Positions 1-9,499 of a stretch of 64,000 nucleotides of DNA are shown in pieces. The first letter of the stretch is position 1, and each line of letters opens with the position of its first letter. The translations under genes were made by a program, and so were the position numbers. This stretch comes from Paenibacillus periandrae (GTDB lineage: Bacteria; Bacillota; Bacilli; Paenibacillales; NBRC-103111), in the NCBI RefSeq assembly GCF_022458865.1, contig NZ_JAJNMU010000011.1, positions 245,604 to 309,603 on the forward strand, written 5' to 3'. Under the pieces are notes generated by a model, which was not told where the DNA came from, ran no database searches, and worked only from the letters and a program-made list of their open reading frames with translations.

Positions 1-38
1 AGATATGGCGGCCTGTAGCAGGCGACGGAGGTATAGAC

Positions 39-839
39 TTGAAGCAGCGAATAGTAACAGGAATCATAGCAGCGATTGTTTTCTTGACCCTTTTATATTT
101 GGGCAGTTATTGGTTTACCGGCCTGATTGTCATTACCTCATTAGTCGGTTTTTATGAATATGTGAAAATGAACAAACTCAACCCCTTTTCTTTAACTTCA
201 TTTGTTGGTTATTTGGGGGTTGGTTTATTATGCTTGCCTTGGACCTTAACTGCGATTTCAGTTATAAGCTCTTCAACAAATTTGATATGGCTGTTACTAT
301 TTGTTTTATTATGCATTACAGTACTTTCCAAGAATAAAGTAACCATTGATCATATATCTACCTTGTTTTTAGGTGTCGTTTATATTGGTATTGGCTTTCA
401 CTATATGATAGAAACAAGAATGATGGAGCAGAATGGGCTATTTTGGACCCTGCTGATTTTTTTCTGTATTTGGGCTACGGATTCTGGCGCGTATTTTACC
501 GGATCACAATTTGGTAAAACTCCGTTATGGCCCACGATCAGTCCGAAAAAATCGATAGAAGGCTCAGTTGGCGGCATTATCATCTCGGTAGTGGTCGCTA
601 TTTGCTTCTCGCTATTGCATTCTGAATTGCTATCGTGGAAGCAGGCAATTGTCATTGGAGTGATCATTGCTGTTGTCGGTCAGATGGGAGATCTGATCCA
701 ATCTGCATACAAACGTATTAAAGGTATCAAGGATACAGGAACGATCTTACCAGGCCACGGTGGGGTGCTGGATCGTGTAGACAGCTGGTTGATTGTGTTT
801 CCGATGGTCCAGATCCTAGCTCTGCTGCCGCACGCATAA
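39..839 (+). CDS. cdsA: Phosphatidate cytidylyltransferase CdsA
   Basis: Makes CDP-diacylglycerol from phosphatidic acid and CTP at the membrane, the branch point for bacterial phospholipids. The 266-residue protein is almost entirely hydrophobic with about seven to eight membrane segments. The family signature lies at residues 222-248: SAYKR, then KD, then PGHGG and DRVD, the acidic and histidine residues that bind metal and CTP. The start is TTG at 39, ten bases after a GGAGG at 27-31. Twenty bases separate it from dxr, so the two are probably co-transcribed; the operon begins outside the window (uppS is the usual upstream gene). Confidence 0.95.
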   Translation: MKQRIVTGIIAAIVFLTLLYLGSYWFTGLIVITSLVGFYEYVKMNKLNPFSLTSFVGYLGVGLLCLPWTLTAISVISSSTNLIWLLLFVLLCITVLSKNKVTIDHISTLFLGVVYIGIGFHYMIETRMMEQNGLFWTLLIFFCIWATDSGAYFTGSQFGKTPLWPTISPKKSIEGSVGGIIISVVVAICFSLLHSELLSWKQAIVIGVIIAVVGQMGDLIQSAYKRIKGIKDTGTILPGHGGVLDRVDSWLIVFPMVQILALLPHA

Positions 840-859
840 ATAGTTAATTGAGGTGAATC

Positions 860-2005
860 ATGAAGCATATCGCCATACTCGGTTCTACAGGGTCCATAGG
901 GACGCAAACCCTGGATGTACTGGCACATTCTCCCGAGCAGTACAAAGTGGAGGGACTTGCAGGTGGGTACAATTTGCCTTTATTGCTTGAGCAAATCAAG
1001 CAGTTCAAACCCAATAAAGTATCAGTAGCCACCAAAAGCTTGGCGGATGAGCTAAGGCTCCATGTTTCAGCACAAACCTCTGTTTTCTACGGGGATGAAG
1101 GTTTAATGGAGATCGCGGCTGGAACGGATGCGGATTATGTAGTTACTGCATTGGTAGGCAGCCAAGGATTGCGTCCAACACTTGCAGCGATTGAGGCAGG
1201 CAAGGACATCGGACTCGCTAATAAGGAAACGTTAGTCAGCGCAGGCCACTTGGTGACAGAACTCGTGAAAAAACGTGGGGTCAAGCTGCTTCCTATAGAC
1301 AGTGAGCATTCTGCGATCTTTCAGTGCTTGAACGGAGAATCAGTACAGAATATTAACAAAATTATTTTAACAGCATCAGGCGGTTCATTCAGAGACCGCA
1401 CTCGCGAACAGCTGCAAGGCGTTACAGTCGAACAAGCTCTTCAGCATCCGAATTGGTCGATGGGGGCCAAAATTACTATTGATTCAGCTACTATGGTTAA
1501 CAAAGGGCTGGAGGTCATTGAGGCACATTGGTTGTTTGGGTTGCCTTACTCGCAAATTGAAGTGCTGATCCATCCGGAAAGCATTATTCATTCCTGTGTT
1601 GAGTTTGTTGATAATAGTATTATCGCCCAGCTCGGGAACCCTGACATGCGTGTTCCTATTCAGTATGCGCTTACGTATCCCCAGCGACTAGCAACTCCAT
1701 CAAAGCCTTTGAATTTAGCCCAAATTGGAAAGCTGAACTTCCGTGAAATGGATTATGTGAGATTTCCATGTTTAAAAATGGCTTTTGATAGTGGAAAAGC
1801 CGGAGGCACTGCTACCACGGTGTACAATGCAGCTAACGAAGTTGCAGTAGCCAGGTTTTTGAAGGGCACTATTGATTTTCTGCAAATTGAGCGGACTATT
1901 GACAGTGTGCTGAATCAGCATGAGGTTGTGGCGAATCCCAATCTGGAAGAAATTATGGCAGCCGACACCTGGGCAAGAGCTGCAGCAGAAAAAATAAATG
2001 ATTAA
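860..2005 (+). CDS. dxr: 1-deoxy-D-xylulose 5-phosphate reductoisomerase
   Basis: Rearranges and reduces deoxyxylulose phosphate to methylerythritol phosphate using NADPH and a divalent metal, the first committed step of the MEP isoprenoid pathway. The NADPH-binding loop GSTGSIG is at residues 8-14. NKETLV at 121-126 and PIDSEHSAIFQ at 145-155 carry substrate and metal ligands (Asp147, Glu149). The 381-residue length is normal for the family. ATG follows an AGGTGA site. The cdsA-dxr-rseP order is widely conserved in Firmicutes. Confidence 0.97.
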   Translation: MKHIAILGSTGSIGTQTLDVLAHSPEQYKVEGLAGGYNLPLLLEQIKQFKPNKVSVATKSLADELRLHVSAQTSVFYGDEGLMEIAAGTDADYVVTALVGSQGLRPTLAAIEAGKDIGLANKETLVSAGHLVTELVKKRGVKLLPIDSEHSAIFQCLNGESVQNINKIILTASGGSFRDRTREQLQGVTVEQALQHPNWSMGAKITIDSATMVNKGLEVIEAHWLFGLPYSQIEVLIHPESIIHSCVEFVDNSIIAQLGNPDMRVPIQYALTYPQRLATPSKPLNLAQIGKLNFREMDYVRFPCLKMAFDSGKAGGTATTVYNAANEVAVARFLKGTIDFLQIERTIDSVLNQHEVVANPNLEEIMAADTWARAAAEKIND

Positions 2006-2172
2006 TGATGTCTGTCCAATTCTGTAAGCATCATTCCACCAGCAGGATAATATGTTCATTACATGGAGCGGCTTGTATTTGTGTCGCAAAAAATGTTAAT
2101 CTTAATCAAAAGATAAGCATAGCCATGGAACATAAACTTGACTAACCGATGCTTAAGGGAGGACGTTGCGAA

Positions 2173-3426
2173 TTGGCTACGTTGCAAAATGCGTTTCAAA
2201 TTGTGCTTTTATTTTTTGTCCTGGTTACGATTCATGAATGGGGACATTTTTATTTTGCCAAAAGAGCAGGCATTCTGGTAAGAGAATTTGCTATAGGCTT
2301 CGGACCCAAAATCCTCTCTTTCAAAAAGGATGAAACCAGATTTACGCTTCGCTTACTGCCGATTGGCGGCTTTGTGCGTATGGCAGGTGAAGACCCGGAG
2401 ATGGTTCAAATCAATCCAGGTCAGCGTATTTCGGTGGCTTTACAAGATGATCAGGTCAGCCACATTTACACGGGTGATTTTGACAAGAGAATGGACAGCT
2501 TGATTGGGGTTGTGGAAGAGATTGATTTGGAGCGTAAGCTTTTTGTCAGACTCGATTTGGATGGGGAGCAGCGTCAATTTGCCATTCATCCCCAAGCTTT
2601 ACTCATCGTAAAGGGTAAGGAAACGCAGATTGCTCCACTCGACAGACAATTTGCTAGTAAAACAGTGACACAGCGCGCACTTTCGATTTTTGCTGGTCCC
2701 ATGATGAACTTTATTCTTGCATTTATTTTGTTTGTGACTGTAGTTTTGATGGCAGGTGTACCTGACAAAATCAAAATACGCAGTACAGAGCCGGGTACTC
2801 CCGCAGATAAAAGTGGGCTGATTGCTAATGACATTGTTCTTCAAATCAATGATGAGGTTATCGGAGCAGATGCCAACAAGCTGAAAAATTTAATTAAACA
2901 ATCAGCCAATAAACCGATGCTTTGGATCATTGAGCGCAATGGTGAACAGATACGCAAGGAGGTTACTCCGCAAGATAAAGACGGCGGTATCGTCGGAGTG
3001 ACCCTGATGCCTGAAAATCGTAAAGCTACCGTTTTGGATGGCGTTAAAAGCGGCTGGAGCAGCTTCTCCATGGCTACTGTCTCGATACTGGACAGCTTTG
3101 GCAAACTGGCAACACTGCAGTTCAAGATGGATGACCTGGGGGGACCCGTTCGTATCGTGGAATTTACAAGTGAGCAGGCTAGTGCAGGCTGGGCACAATA
3201 TATTTTCTGGACAGCTTTAATGAGTTTGTATCTCGGATTGTTTAATTTGCTTCCATTTCCTGCTTTGGACGGCAGTCGTTTGGTATTCCTTGCCTTTGAG
3301 GCGGTACGAGGCAAACCCGTGGATCCAAGCCGCGAAAGCATCGTCCATTTCGTCGGATTTGCGATGCTGATGCTGTTAATGATCGCTGTTACTTATAATG
3401 ATATACTGCGCTTGGTTAAGGGATAA
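2173..3426 (+). CDS. rseP: RIP zinc metalloprotease RseP/RasP
   Basis: Intramembrane site-2 protease; in Bacillus the homologue RasP cleaves anti-sigma factors and signal-peptide remnants. The zinc motif HEWGH is at residues 21-25 inside the first membrane helix. A PDZ domain follows a middle membrane segment, and FPALDG in the C-terminal helices supplies the third zinc ligand. I chose TTG at 2173 because AAGGGAGGA ends nine bases upstream and the reading then begins MATLQNAFQ; an upstream in-frame ATG at 2149 lies before this ribosome binding site. Length 417 residues. The 143 bases between dxr and this gene hold nothing I recognise. Confidence 0.94.
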   Translation: MATLQNAFQIVLLFFVLVTIHEWGHFYFAKRAGILVREFAIGFGPKILSFKKDETRFTLRLLPIGGFVRMAGEDPEMVQINPGQRISVALQDDQVSHIYTGDFDKRMDSLIGVVEEIDLERKLFVRLDLDGEQRQFAIHPQALLIVKGKETQIAPLDRQFASKTVTQRALSIFAGPMMNFILAFILFVTVVLMAGVPDKIKIRSTEPGTPADKSGLIANDIVLQINDEVIGADANKLKNLIKQSANKPMLWIIERNGEQIRKEVTPQDKDGGIVGVTLMPENRKATVLDGVKSGWSSFSMATVSILDSFGKLATLQFKMDDLGGPVRIVEFTSEQASAGWAQYIFWTALMSLYLGLFNLLPFPALDGSRLVFLAFEAVRGKPVDPSRESIVHFVGFAMLMLLMIAVTYNDILRLVKG

Positions 3427-3454
3427 GCAAAGTTTAAGTTAATGCTTACGAAGT

Positions 3455-3474
3455 AGCTTTGCTGAAGCAAAGCT
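3455..3474 (+). other. Hairpin just upstream of the proS ribosome binding site
   Basis: A perfect 8-bp stem (AGCTTTGC / GCAAAGCT) with a TGAA loop ends four bases before the TAGGAGGA site of proS. There is no T-tract, so it is not a classical terminator. A GCAAAG copy at 3427-3432 could pair with the same CTTTGC arm as an alternative. Confidence 0.4.
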
Positions 3475-3490
3475 TGTAGGAGGATCACTC

Positions 3491-4939
3491 ATGTCAAAAG
3501 AAAAGCAATTCGTAAAAGAGATTACTCCACAAAGTGAGGATTTCTCCAGATGGTATTTGGATGTTATCAAAAAAGCAGACTTGATGAGCTATTCGCCGGT
3601 TCGGGGTTGTATCGTATTTAAACCGGACAGCTATGAAATCTGGGAAAATATTCAAAAAGAATTGGATAGCAAATTCAAGGAAACAGGTCATAGAAATGCC
3701 TATTTTCCACTATTCATCCCTGAAAGCTTTTTTCAGAAGGAAAAGGATCATATTGAAGGCTTCAACCCTGAGCTCCCTTGGGTAACTGAGGCAGGCGGCG
3801 AGAAGCTGGAGGAACGGCTGGCTATACGACCAACTTCTGAAACGATGGTTGGGCACATGTATGCCGAATGGATTAATTCGTACCGCGACCTGCCGCTCTT
3901 GATCAATCAGTGGGCTAACGTAGTTCGTTGGGAGAAGAGAACGCAGCCGTTTTTGCGGACGAGTGAGTTTTTGTGGCAGGAAGGCCACACGGCTCATGAG
4001 GACGAAGCCGATGCACGTCGTGAAACGATGCAGATGCTAGATATTTATAAGGATTTTGCCGAAAATTTCCTGGCGATTCCGGTTATTCTCGGTGCAAAGA
4101 CACCTTCGGAGCGGTTTGCCGGTGCTGTAGACACCTTCTCGATAGAAGCGATGATGAAGGATGGCAAAGCGGTTCAGGCAGGAACCTCTCACTATTTGGG
4201 TACTAAATTCGCTGTTGCTTTTGACATCAAATATTTGGACCGCGAGAATCAGCATCAATTTTGCCATACAACCTCCTGGGGTGTAAGTACACGTCTGATT
4301 GGAGCCTTGATCATGGTCCATGGAGATGACAGAGGATTGGTTATGCCTCCAAAGGTTGCACCAACGCAACTGATTATGATTCCTATTGGACCACCGAAAA
4401 CAAGAGAACCCGTCGTAGCCCGTGTAAATGAGCTGTTCCAGCAGCTGAAGAAAGCCGGAGTCCGCGTTAAAGTGGATGATCGTGCTGACCAAAGCCCTGG
4501 CTGGAAATTTAATGAATACGAAATGCGCGGCGTGCCGATTCGCCTTGAGCTCGGACCTCGTGATATGGAAAATGGACAAGTTGTTCTAGTATCCAGAGTA
4601 ACTGGTGAAAAGAAAATGGTTGCGCAGGAGCATTTGGTGGAAGAAGTGCAAAACATGCTGGCAGAAATTCATCAGCAGATGTATGATAAAGCGAAGCAGT
4701 TCCGCGATGATAATTTCAGTTCGGTCGACACCTTGGATGAGTTTAAGGCATTTCTGGAAGAAAAGCGCGGCTTTGCATTAGCAGGCTGGTGCGGTTCAGC
4801 AGCATGTGAAGCACAAGTCAAGGAAGAGACGGGAGCAACGAGCCGTAATATTCCATTCGAACCTGCAGAGCATAAGGAAACTTGCTTTGTTTGTGGAGAT
4901 AAAGCACAGCATACCGTCGTTTTTGGTAAAGCTTATTAA
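3491..4939 (+). CDS. proS: Prolyl-tRNA synthetase, archaeal/eukaryotic-type (ProS type 3)
   Basis: Charges tRNA-Pro with proline. At 482 residues it lacks the roughly 180-residue editing insertion of the common bacterial ProRS (about 570 residues). The class II motif 2 region reads RWEKRTQPFLRTSEFLWQEG. The C-terminal domain has paired cysteines (WCGSAAC and CFVC), a zinc-binding arrangement, and the protein ends in tyrosine, both typical of the archaeal/eukaryotic-like form. It occupies the syntenic slot between rseP and polC where B. subtilis carries the bacterial-type enzyme. Start ATG after TAGGAGGA. Confidence 0.95.
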   Translation: MSKEKQFVKEITPQSEDFSRWYLDVIKKADLMSYSPVRGCIVFKPDSYEIWENIQKELDSKFKETGHRNAYFPLFIPESFFQKEKDHIEGFNPELPWVTEAGGEKLEERLAIRPTSETMVGHMYAEWINSYRDLPLLINQWANVVRWEKRTQPFLRTSEFLWQEGHTAHEDEADARRETMQMLDIYKDFAENFLAIPVILGAKTPSERFAGAVDTFSIEAMMKDGKAVQAGTSHYLGTKFAVAFDIKYLDRENQHQFCHTTSWGVSTRLIGALIMVHGDDRGLVMPPKVAPTQLIMIPIGPPKTREPVVARVNELFQQLKKAGVRVKVDDRADQSPGWKFNEYEMRGVPIRLELGPRDMENGQVVLVSRVTGEKKMVAQEHLVEEVQNMLAEIHQQMYDKAKQFRDDNFSSVDTLDEFKAFLEEKRGFALAGWCGSAACEAQVKEETGATSRNIPFEPAEHKETCFVCGDKAQHTVVFGKAY

Positions 4940-4953
4940 TGTAAAGTGACAAT

Positions 4954-4990
4954 AGGGCAAAGCGGAGAGCTACCAACTTCCTTTTGCCCT
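4954..4990 (+). terminator. Possible terminator or attenuator between proS and polC
   Basis: An 8-bp perfect stem (AGGGCAAA / TTTGCCCT) with a 21-base loop, followed by a T-rich stretch. The large loop makes strong termination doubtful; it may attenuate readthrough into polC. Confidence 0.4.
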
Positions 4991-5014
4991 TTGTATGTTT
5001 TTAGGAGGATGTTC

Positions 5015-8000
5015 ATGAGCGAAACGGCAGAAAAAAGACAGCGTTTTGAGATGCTGATGGAGCAAGCGCGTGTACCTCAGGATGTAGTCAGTTCTTTTTT
5101 TGTGGATGGCTACATTGATAAAGTAGAAACCAGCCACAAAAACAAGGAGTGGACACTTTATATCGGGAAAAGCAGCATCGTTCCCAGGGAAGTTTACGTT
5201 TCCTTTTGTAAATTAATACGTGATAAATTTGCACATATTGCGGCTATTCGTTTTATTCTAAGATATACAGATCAAGTAACAGCCGAATCGATTGCCCATG
5301 AGTACTGGTCGATGTTTGTTGAATGGGTTCAGCGAGAGGAAACGTCGGTTAACGGCTGGATGAATAAGGCGCATATTGAAGTACAGGGCAATGTGTTAAC
5401 GCTAGTGATGCTCGATTCAATGGGTCTGGAGATGGCCAAGAAAAAAAATATCGGGCAGTGGGTTCAAACCTATTACCATACGTATTTTGGCGCTGATTTC
5501 CAGGTTCGCTATAGCAAAAATGAGAAGCCTGAAGAAGAAATCAAAAAGTTTGAGCAGCAGATTAAAGAAGAAAATAAAATGGTTACGGAAGAAATGATGA
5601 CATCCATCGAAGCTGAGCAGGAAGCTGATTCACTGAATGCGGCTGAAATCAAGCTGATGGTTGGTTATGATATTAAGGACGCTCCGGTTCCTATTCAAAT
5701 GGTGCAGGATGAGGAAAAGAAAGTAACACTGCAGGGCGCAGTTTTTGGGCTGGATTCCAAAGAGCTTAAAAACGGCATGACCTTGTTCACGTTTAATATA
5801 ACAGATTTTACTGATTCCATGATGGTTAAAGCATTCGCCAAAAATAAAGAGGATGTTAAAATTTATAGTCTGATTCAAAATGGCACTTGGCTTAAACTGC
5901 GGGGGAAGGTGGAATATGACCGGTTTATGCAAACCCCAGAGCTGGTTTTGATGCCTAATGATATCAACGAGGTTATGGCGCCGCCGGACCGTAAGGATGA
6001 TGCTGAAGAGAAGCGGGTCGAGTTTCATCTTCATACAACAATGAGTACAATGGACGGCATTACTTCCGTCGATCAGTACATAAAAACTGCCGCCAAATGG
6101 GGACATAAAGCAATTGCCATCACAGACCATGCCGGTATTCAATGCTTTCCCGAAGCTGACAAAGCTGCCAAGAAAAATGGAATCAAACTTATTTATGGGC
6201 TGGAAGCCAATGTGGTGGATGATGCTGTACCCGTTGTAGTGAATCCACGCAACGAGGACTTACGCGAAATTGAATATGTTATTTTTGACATAGAAACAAC
6301 CGGTTTATCCATTATTAACAACAAAATTATCGAATTAGCCGGCGTTAAAATGAAGGACGGCAAGGAAGTTGACCGATTTGCCAGCTTCGTTAATCCACAT
6401 GAAAAAATTCCTTATAACATTCAACAATTAACGAATATTACAGATGATATGGTTGTCGATGCACCAGAGCTGGAAGAGGTATTGCCTAAATTTATCGATT
6501 TTATTGGGGATTGCGTGCTGGTTGCTCATAATGCGCGGTTTGATATGGGCTTTATTCATGCGAATTGTAAAAGGCTTGGCTTGGCGCCGGTACCAAATCC
6601 TTCGTTGGATACGTTGGAGCTGGCAAGACTGTTATTTCCAACGATGAAAAACCATCGCTTGAACACATTAGCCGATAAGTTCAAGGTTGGTTTGGACAAC
6701 CATCACCGAGCGATTGATGACTCGATAGCACTGGGTTATATTTTATTCCATTTGATCAAAGAAGCAGTTGAACGCGGGTTAATTCATATGCCGCAGCTTA
6801 ATGATAATGTCGGTAAGAGCTTAAAAAACCAGAGACCGTTTCATTGCTGCATCTATGCGCAAAACGCGATAGGCAAGAAAAATCTGTTTACTTTGGTTTC
6901 ACTCTCCCATACGGAGTATTTTCAGAGAGTGGCCTGCATTCCGCGAAGCAAGCTTGTCGAACTGCGTGATGGGTTAATTATTTCTTCTGGCTGCGAAAAA
7001 GGCGAGTTTTTCGAAGCAGTGCTGAATAAGTCCATGGAAGAAGCTGAGCAGGTAGCCGAGTTTTATGATGTCCTAGAAATTCAACCGATCGGCGTCAATT
7101 TGCATTTGGTGGATAAAGGCTTGGTGGGCAGCAAGGAACAGCTGGAGGATGCGAATCAGCGGGTGTTACAAATCGGGCGTAAGCTGGACAAGCTTGTGAT
7201 CGCAACCGGTAATGTTCATTATTTACACCCTAGACTAAAAATTTGCCGTGATATTGCAATCAATGGCATAACCGGATTCAGTCCTTTGAAGGATATGAAG
7301 AAGCCGGAAGTCCACTTTCGGACGACCAAGGAAATGCTTGCTGAATTTCAATATTTAGGGGCAGAGACCGCACATGAGGTTGTAGTCAAAAATACAGTGG
7401 AGCTTGCTGATCGCTTTGAGGAAATAGAGCTGTTCCCAAGTAAACTGTTTACACCGATTATCGAAGGCGCCGATGAAGAGATTCGTCAAAAATGCTATGA
7501 TACAGCCAAACGTATTTACGGGGACGAACTCCACGAGGTCATTACGGCAAGGCTTGAAAAAGAACTCATTCCAATTATTAAATATGGTTTTTCTGCCAAC
7601 TATCTTATTTCGGAGCGTCTCGTTAAAAAATCTAATGAAGATGGATATCTGGTAGGATCACGGGGATCAGTAGGTTCCTCAGTTGTGGCAACCTTTTTGG
7701 GAATATCCGAGGTTAATCCGTTACCACCCCATTATATATGCAGCTCCTGCAAGTATAGTGAGTGGATTCTGGATGGGAGCTTGATGAGTGGATTTGATTT
7801 ACCGGACAAAAGCTGCCCAACCTGCGGTGAGAAATTGAGGGGCGAAGGTCAGGATATTCCTTTTGAAACGTTTCTTGGCTTTAAGGGGGATAAGGTTCCC
7901 GATATCGATTTGAACTTCTCAGGTGAATACCAGGCTGTAGCCCATAATTATACCAAGGAGCTATTTGGTGAAAAATGCGTGTTTCGTGCAGGTACGATCG

Positions 8001-9322
8001 GTACGATTGCTGAAAAAACGGCTTTTGGTTACGTGAAGAAGTTTGAAGAGGAGCAGGGCAAAAAATGGCGTGGCGCTGAGATCAGCCGTCTTGCCTCAGG
8101 CTTCACAGGCGTAAAGCGCAGCACGGGCCAGCATCCAGGCGGTATCGTCGTCGTTCCTGATTATATGGATGTGAATGATGTGACACCTGTCCAGTTTCCA
8201 GCTGATGACACGAATGCCGAATGGAAAACGACCCATTTTGACTACCATGCATTTGAAAGCAATTTACTGAAGCTCGATATATTAGGTCATGATGATCCGA
8301 CCATGATGCGTATGCTTCAGGACTTGACAGGGGTGGACCCGACGACCATTCCAATGAATGATCCGAAGGTTATGAGTATTTTTAATTCAACCAAATCACT
8401 CGAAGTCACACCAGAGCAAATACGTACTCCTGTTGCCACTTATGGTGTGCCGGAAATGGGTACCAAGTTCGTACGCCAAATGCTTCAGGAAACACAACCG
8501 TCCACGTTTGCCGATTTACTGCAAATCTCAGGGCTATCCCACGGAACAGGGGTATGGCTTGGAAATGCGCAGGAGCTGATCCGCAAAGAAACATGCACGA
8601 TTAAAACCGTTATTGGCTGCCGGGATGACATCATGCTTTATTTAATTTATAAGGCGGGAATGGATGCCGGATTGGCGTTCAAAATAACCGAAAGCGTACG
8701 TAAAGGAAAGGGATTAACTGCGGAGTGGAAGGAGGATATGAAGAAACATAAGGTACCGGGCTGGTATATCGAATCGTGTGAGCGTATTGAGTACATGTTC
8801 CCAAAAGCCCATGCGGCTGCCTATGTTATTTCTGCTGTACGTACTGCCTTCTTTAAGCTGTATTACCCGATAGCTTATTATGCAACTTATTTTACGGTTC
8901 GTGCAGAGGATTTTGAAGTTGAACTGCTGTGTCAGGGCTATGATGCTATATTACGTAGATTGATCGAGATCGAGGACAAGGGCTTTCAGGCTTTGCCTAA
9001 GGAGAAGGCCATGATTTCCATCCTGGAAATGGCTCTGGAAATGACGGCACGAGGCTTTTCCTTTAAAGGCATCGATTTGTTCAAGTCAGATGCCACTAAA
9101 TTTCTGGTCGATGGCGACTCACTAATCGTACCCTTCTCTGCACTTGGAGGAATCGGGGAAAATGCGGCCAAAAACATTGCGGCTTCCAAGAATGATGGGC
9201 CTTTTCTGTCGATAGAGGATTTTCAAACCCGCAGTAAAGCGTCCAAAACAATTATTGAGCTGCTGAACTCCATGGGCTGCTTCCGTGGACTGCCGGAAAC
9301 GAACCAATTGTCGCTTTTCTAA
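5015..9322 (+). CDS. polC: DNA polymerase III alpha subunit, PolC type
   Basis: Replicative polymerase with built-in 3'-5' proofreading, characteristic of low-GC Gram-positives. Order: N-terminal domain, OB-fold, PHP domain (VEFHLHTTMS) split by a DnaQ-like exonuclease starting with DIETTG (Asp425, Glu427) and ending HRAIDD, a zinc module (CSSC ... CPTC), the polymerase palm with PDIDLNFSGEYQ, and a C-terminal QLSLF that fits the sliding-clamp binding motif. I start at ATG 5015, six bases after AGGAGG, giving 1435 residues; the frame stays open to 4946 but that extension has no ribosome binding site and overlaps a hairpin. Confidence 0.96.
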   Translation: MSETAEKRQRFEMLMEQARVPQDVVSSFFVDGYIDKVETSHKNKEWTLYIGKSSIVPREVYVSFCKLIRDKFAHIAAIRFILRYTDQVTAESIAHEYWSMFVEWVQREETSVNGWMNKAHIEVQGNVLTLVMLDSMGLEMAKKKNIGQWVQTYYHTYFGADFQVRYSKNEKPEEEIKKFEQQIKEENKMVTEEMMTSIEAEQEADSLNAAEIKLMVGYDIKDAPVPIQMVQDEEKKVTLQGAVFGLDSKELKNGMTLFTFNITDFTDSMMVKAFAKNKEDVKIYSLIQNGTWLKLRGKVEYDRFMQTPELVLMPNDINEVMAPPDRKDDAEEKRVEFHLHTTMSTMDGITSVDQYIKTAAKWGHKAIAITDHAGIQCFPEADKAAKKNGIKLIYGLEANVVDDAVPVVVNPRNEDLREIEYVIFDIETTGLSIINNKIIELAGVKMKDGKEVDRFASFVNPHEKIPYNIQQLTNITDDMVVDAPELEEVLPKFIDFIGDCVLVAHNARFDMGFIHANCKRLGLAPVPNPSLDTLELARLLFPTMKNHRLNTLADKFKVGLDNHHRAIDDSIALGYILFHLIKEAVERGLIHMPQLNDNVGKSLKNQRPFHCCIYAQNAIGKKNLFTLVSLSHTEYFQRVACIPRSKLVELRDGLIISSGCEKGEFFEAVLNKSMEEAEQVAEFYDVLEIQPIGVNLHLVDKGLVGSKEQLEDANQRVLQIGRKLDKLVIATGNVHYLHPRLKICRDIAINGITGFSPLKDMKKPEVHFRTTKEMLAEFQYLGAETAHEVVVKNTVELADRFEEIELFPSKLFTPIIEGADEEIRQKCYDTAKRIYGDELHEVITARLEKELIPIIKYGFSANYLISERLVKKSNEDGYLVGSRGSVGSSVVATFLGISEVNPLPPHYICSSCKYSEWILDGSLMSGFDLPDKSCPTCGEKLRGEGQDIPFETFLGFKGDKVPDIDLNFSGEYQAVAHNYTKELFGEKCVFRAGTIGTIAEKTAFGYVKKFEEEQGKKWRGAEISRLASGFTGVKRSTGQHPGGIVVVPDYMDVNDVTPVQFPADDTNAEWKTTHFDYHAFESNLLKLDILGHDDPTMMRMLQDLTGVDPTTIPMNDPKVMSIFNSTKSLEVTPEQIRTPVATYGVPEMGTKFVRQMLQETQPSTFADLLQISGLSHGTGVWLGNAQELIRKETCTIKTVIGCRDDIMLYLIYKAGMDAGLAFKITESVRKGKGLTAEWKEDMKKHKVPGWYIESCERIEYMFPKAHAAAYVISAVRTAFFKLYYPIAYYATYFTVRAEDFEVELLCQGYDAILRRLIEIEDKGFQALPKEKAMISILEMALEMTARGFSFKGIDLFKSDATKFLVDGDSLIVPFSALGGIGENAAKNIAASKNDGPFLSIEDFQTRSKASKTIIELLNSMGCFRGLPETNQLSLF

Positions 9323-9354
9323 ACAAAGTGGATGGCTGCCGAACGCAGACCTCA

Positions 9355-9383
9355 TTGCATAGATATGAGCCTTATGGTATAAT
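9355..9383 (+). promoter_or_regulatory. Sigma-A promoter of the rimP-nusA-infB operon
   Basis: TTGCAT, 17-base spacer, TATAAT. It lies in the 177-base gap after polC and gives a leader of about 110 bases before rimP. Confidence 0.7.
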
Positions 9384-9419
9384 CTTCTTTGGCAACAATG
9401 TTATAGATTTCGATCTTAG

Positions 9420-9480
9420 AGAGTGGGGAAACCCACTCTTTACATTTTGTTATAGACCTGAGAGCATTCTGACTCTCGTT
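9420..9480 (+). promoter_or_regulatory. Two hairpins in the rimP leader
   Basis: The first (9420-9439) is an 8-bp perfect stem AGAGTGGG / CCCACTCT closed by a GAAA tetraloop and followed by only three Ts. The second (9459-9478) is GAGAG / CTCTC with an 8-10 base loop. Both lie between the promoter and the rimP ribosome binding site and could attenuate or autoregulate; no named riboswitch is recognised. Confidence 0.45.
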
Positions 9481-9499
9481 TACGATAGGAGGAAACGGA

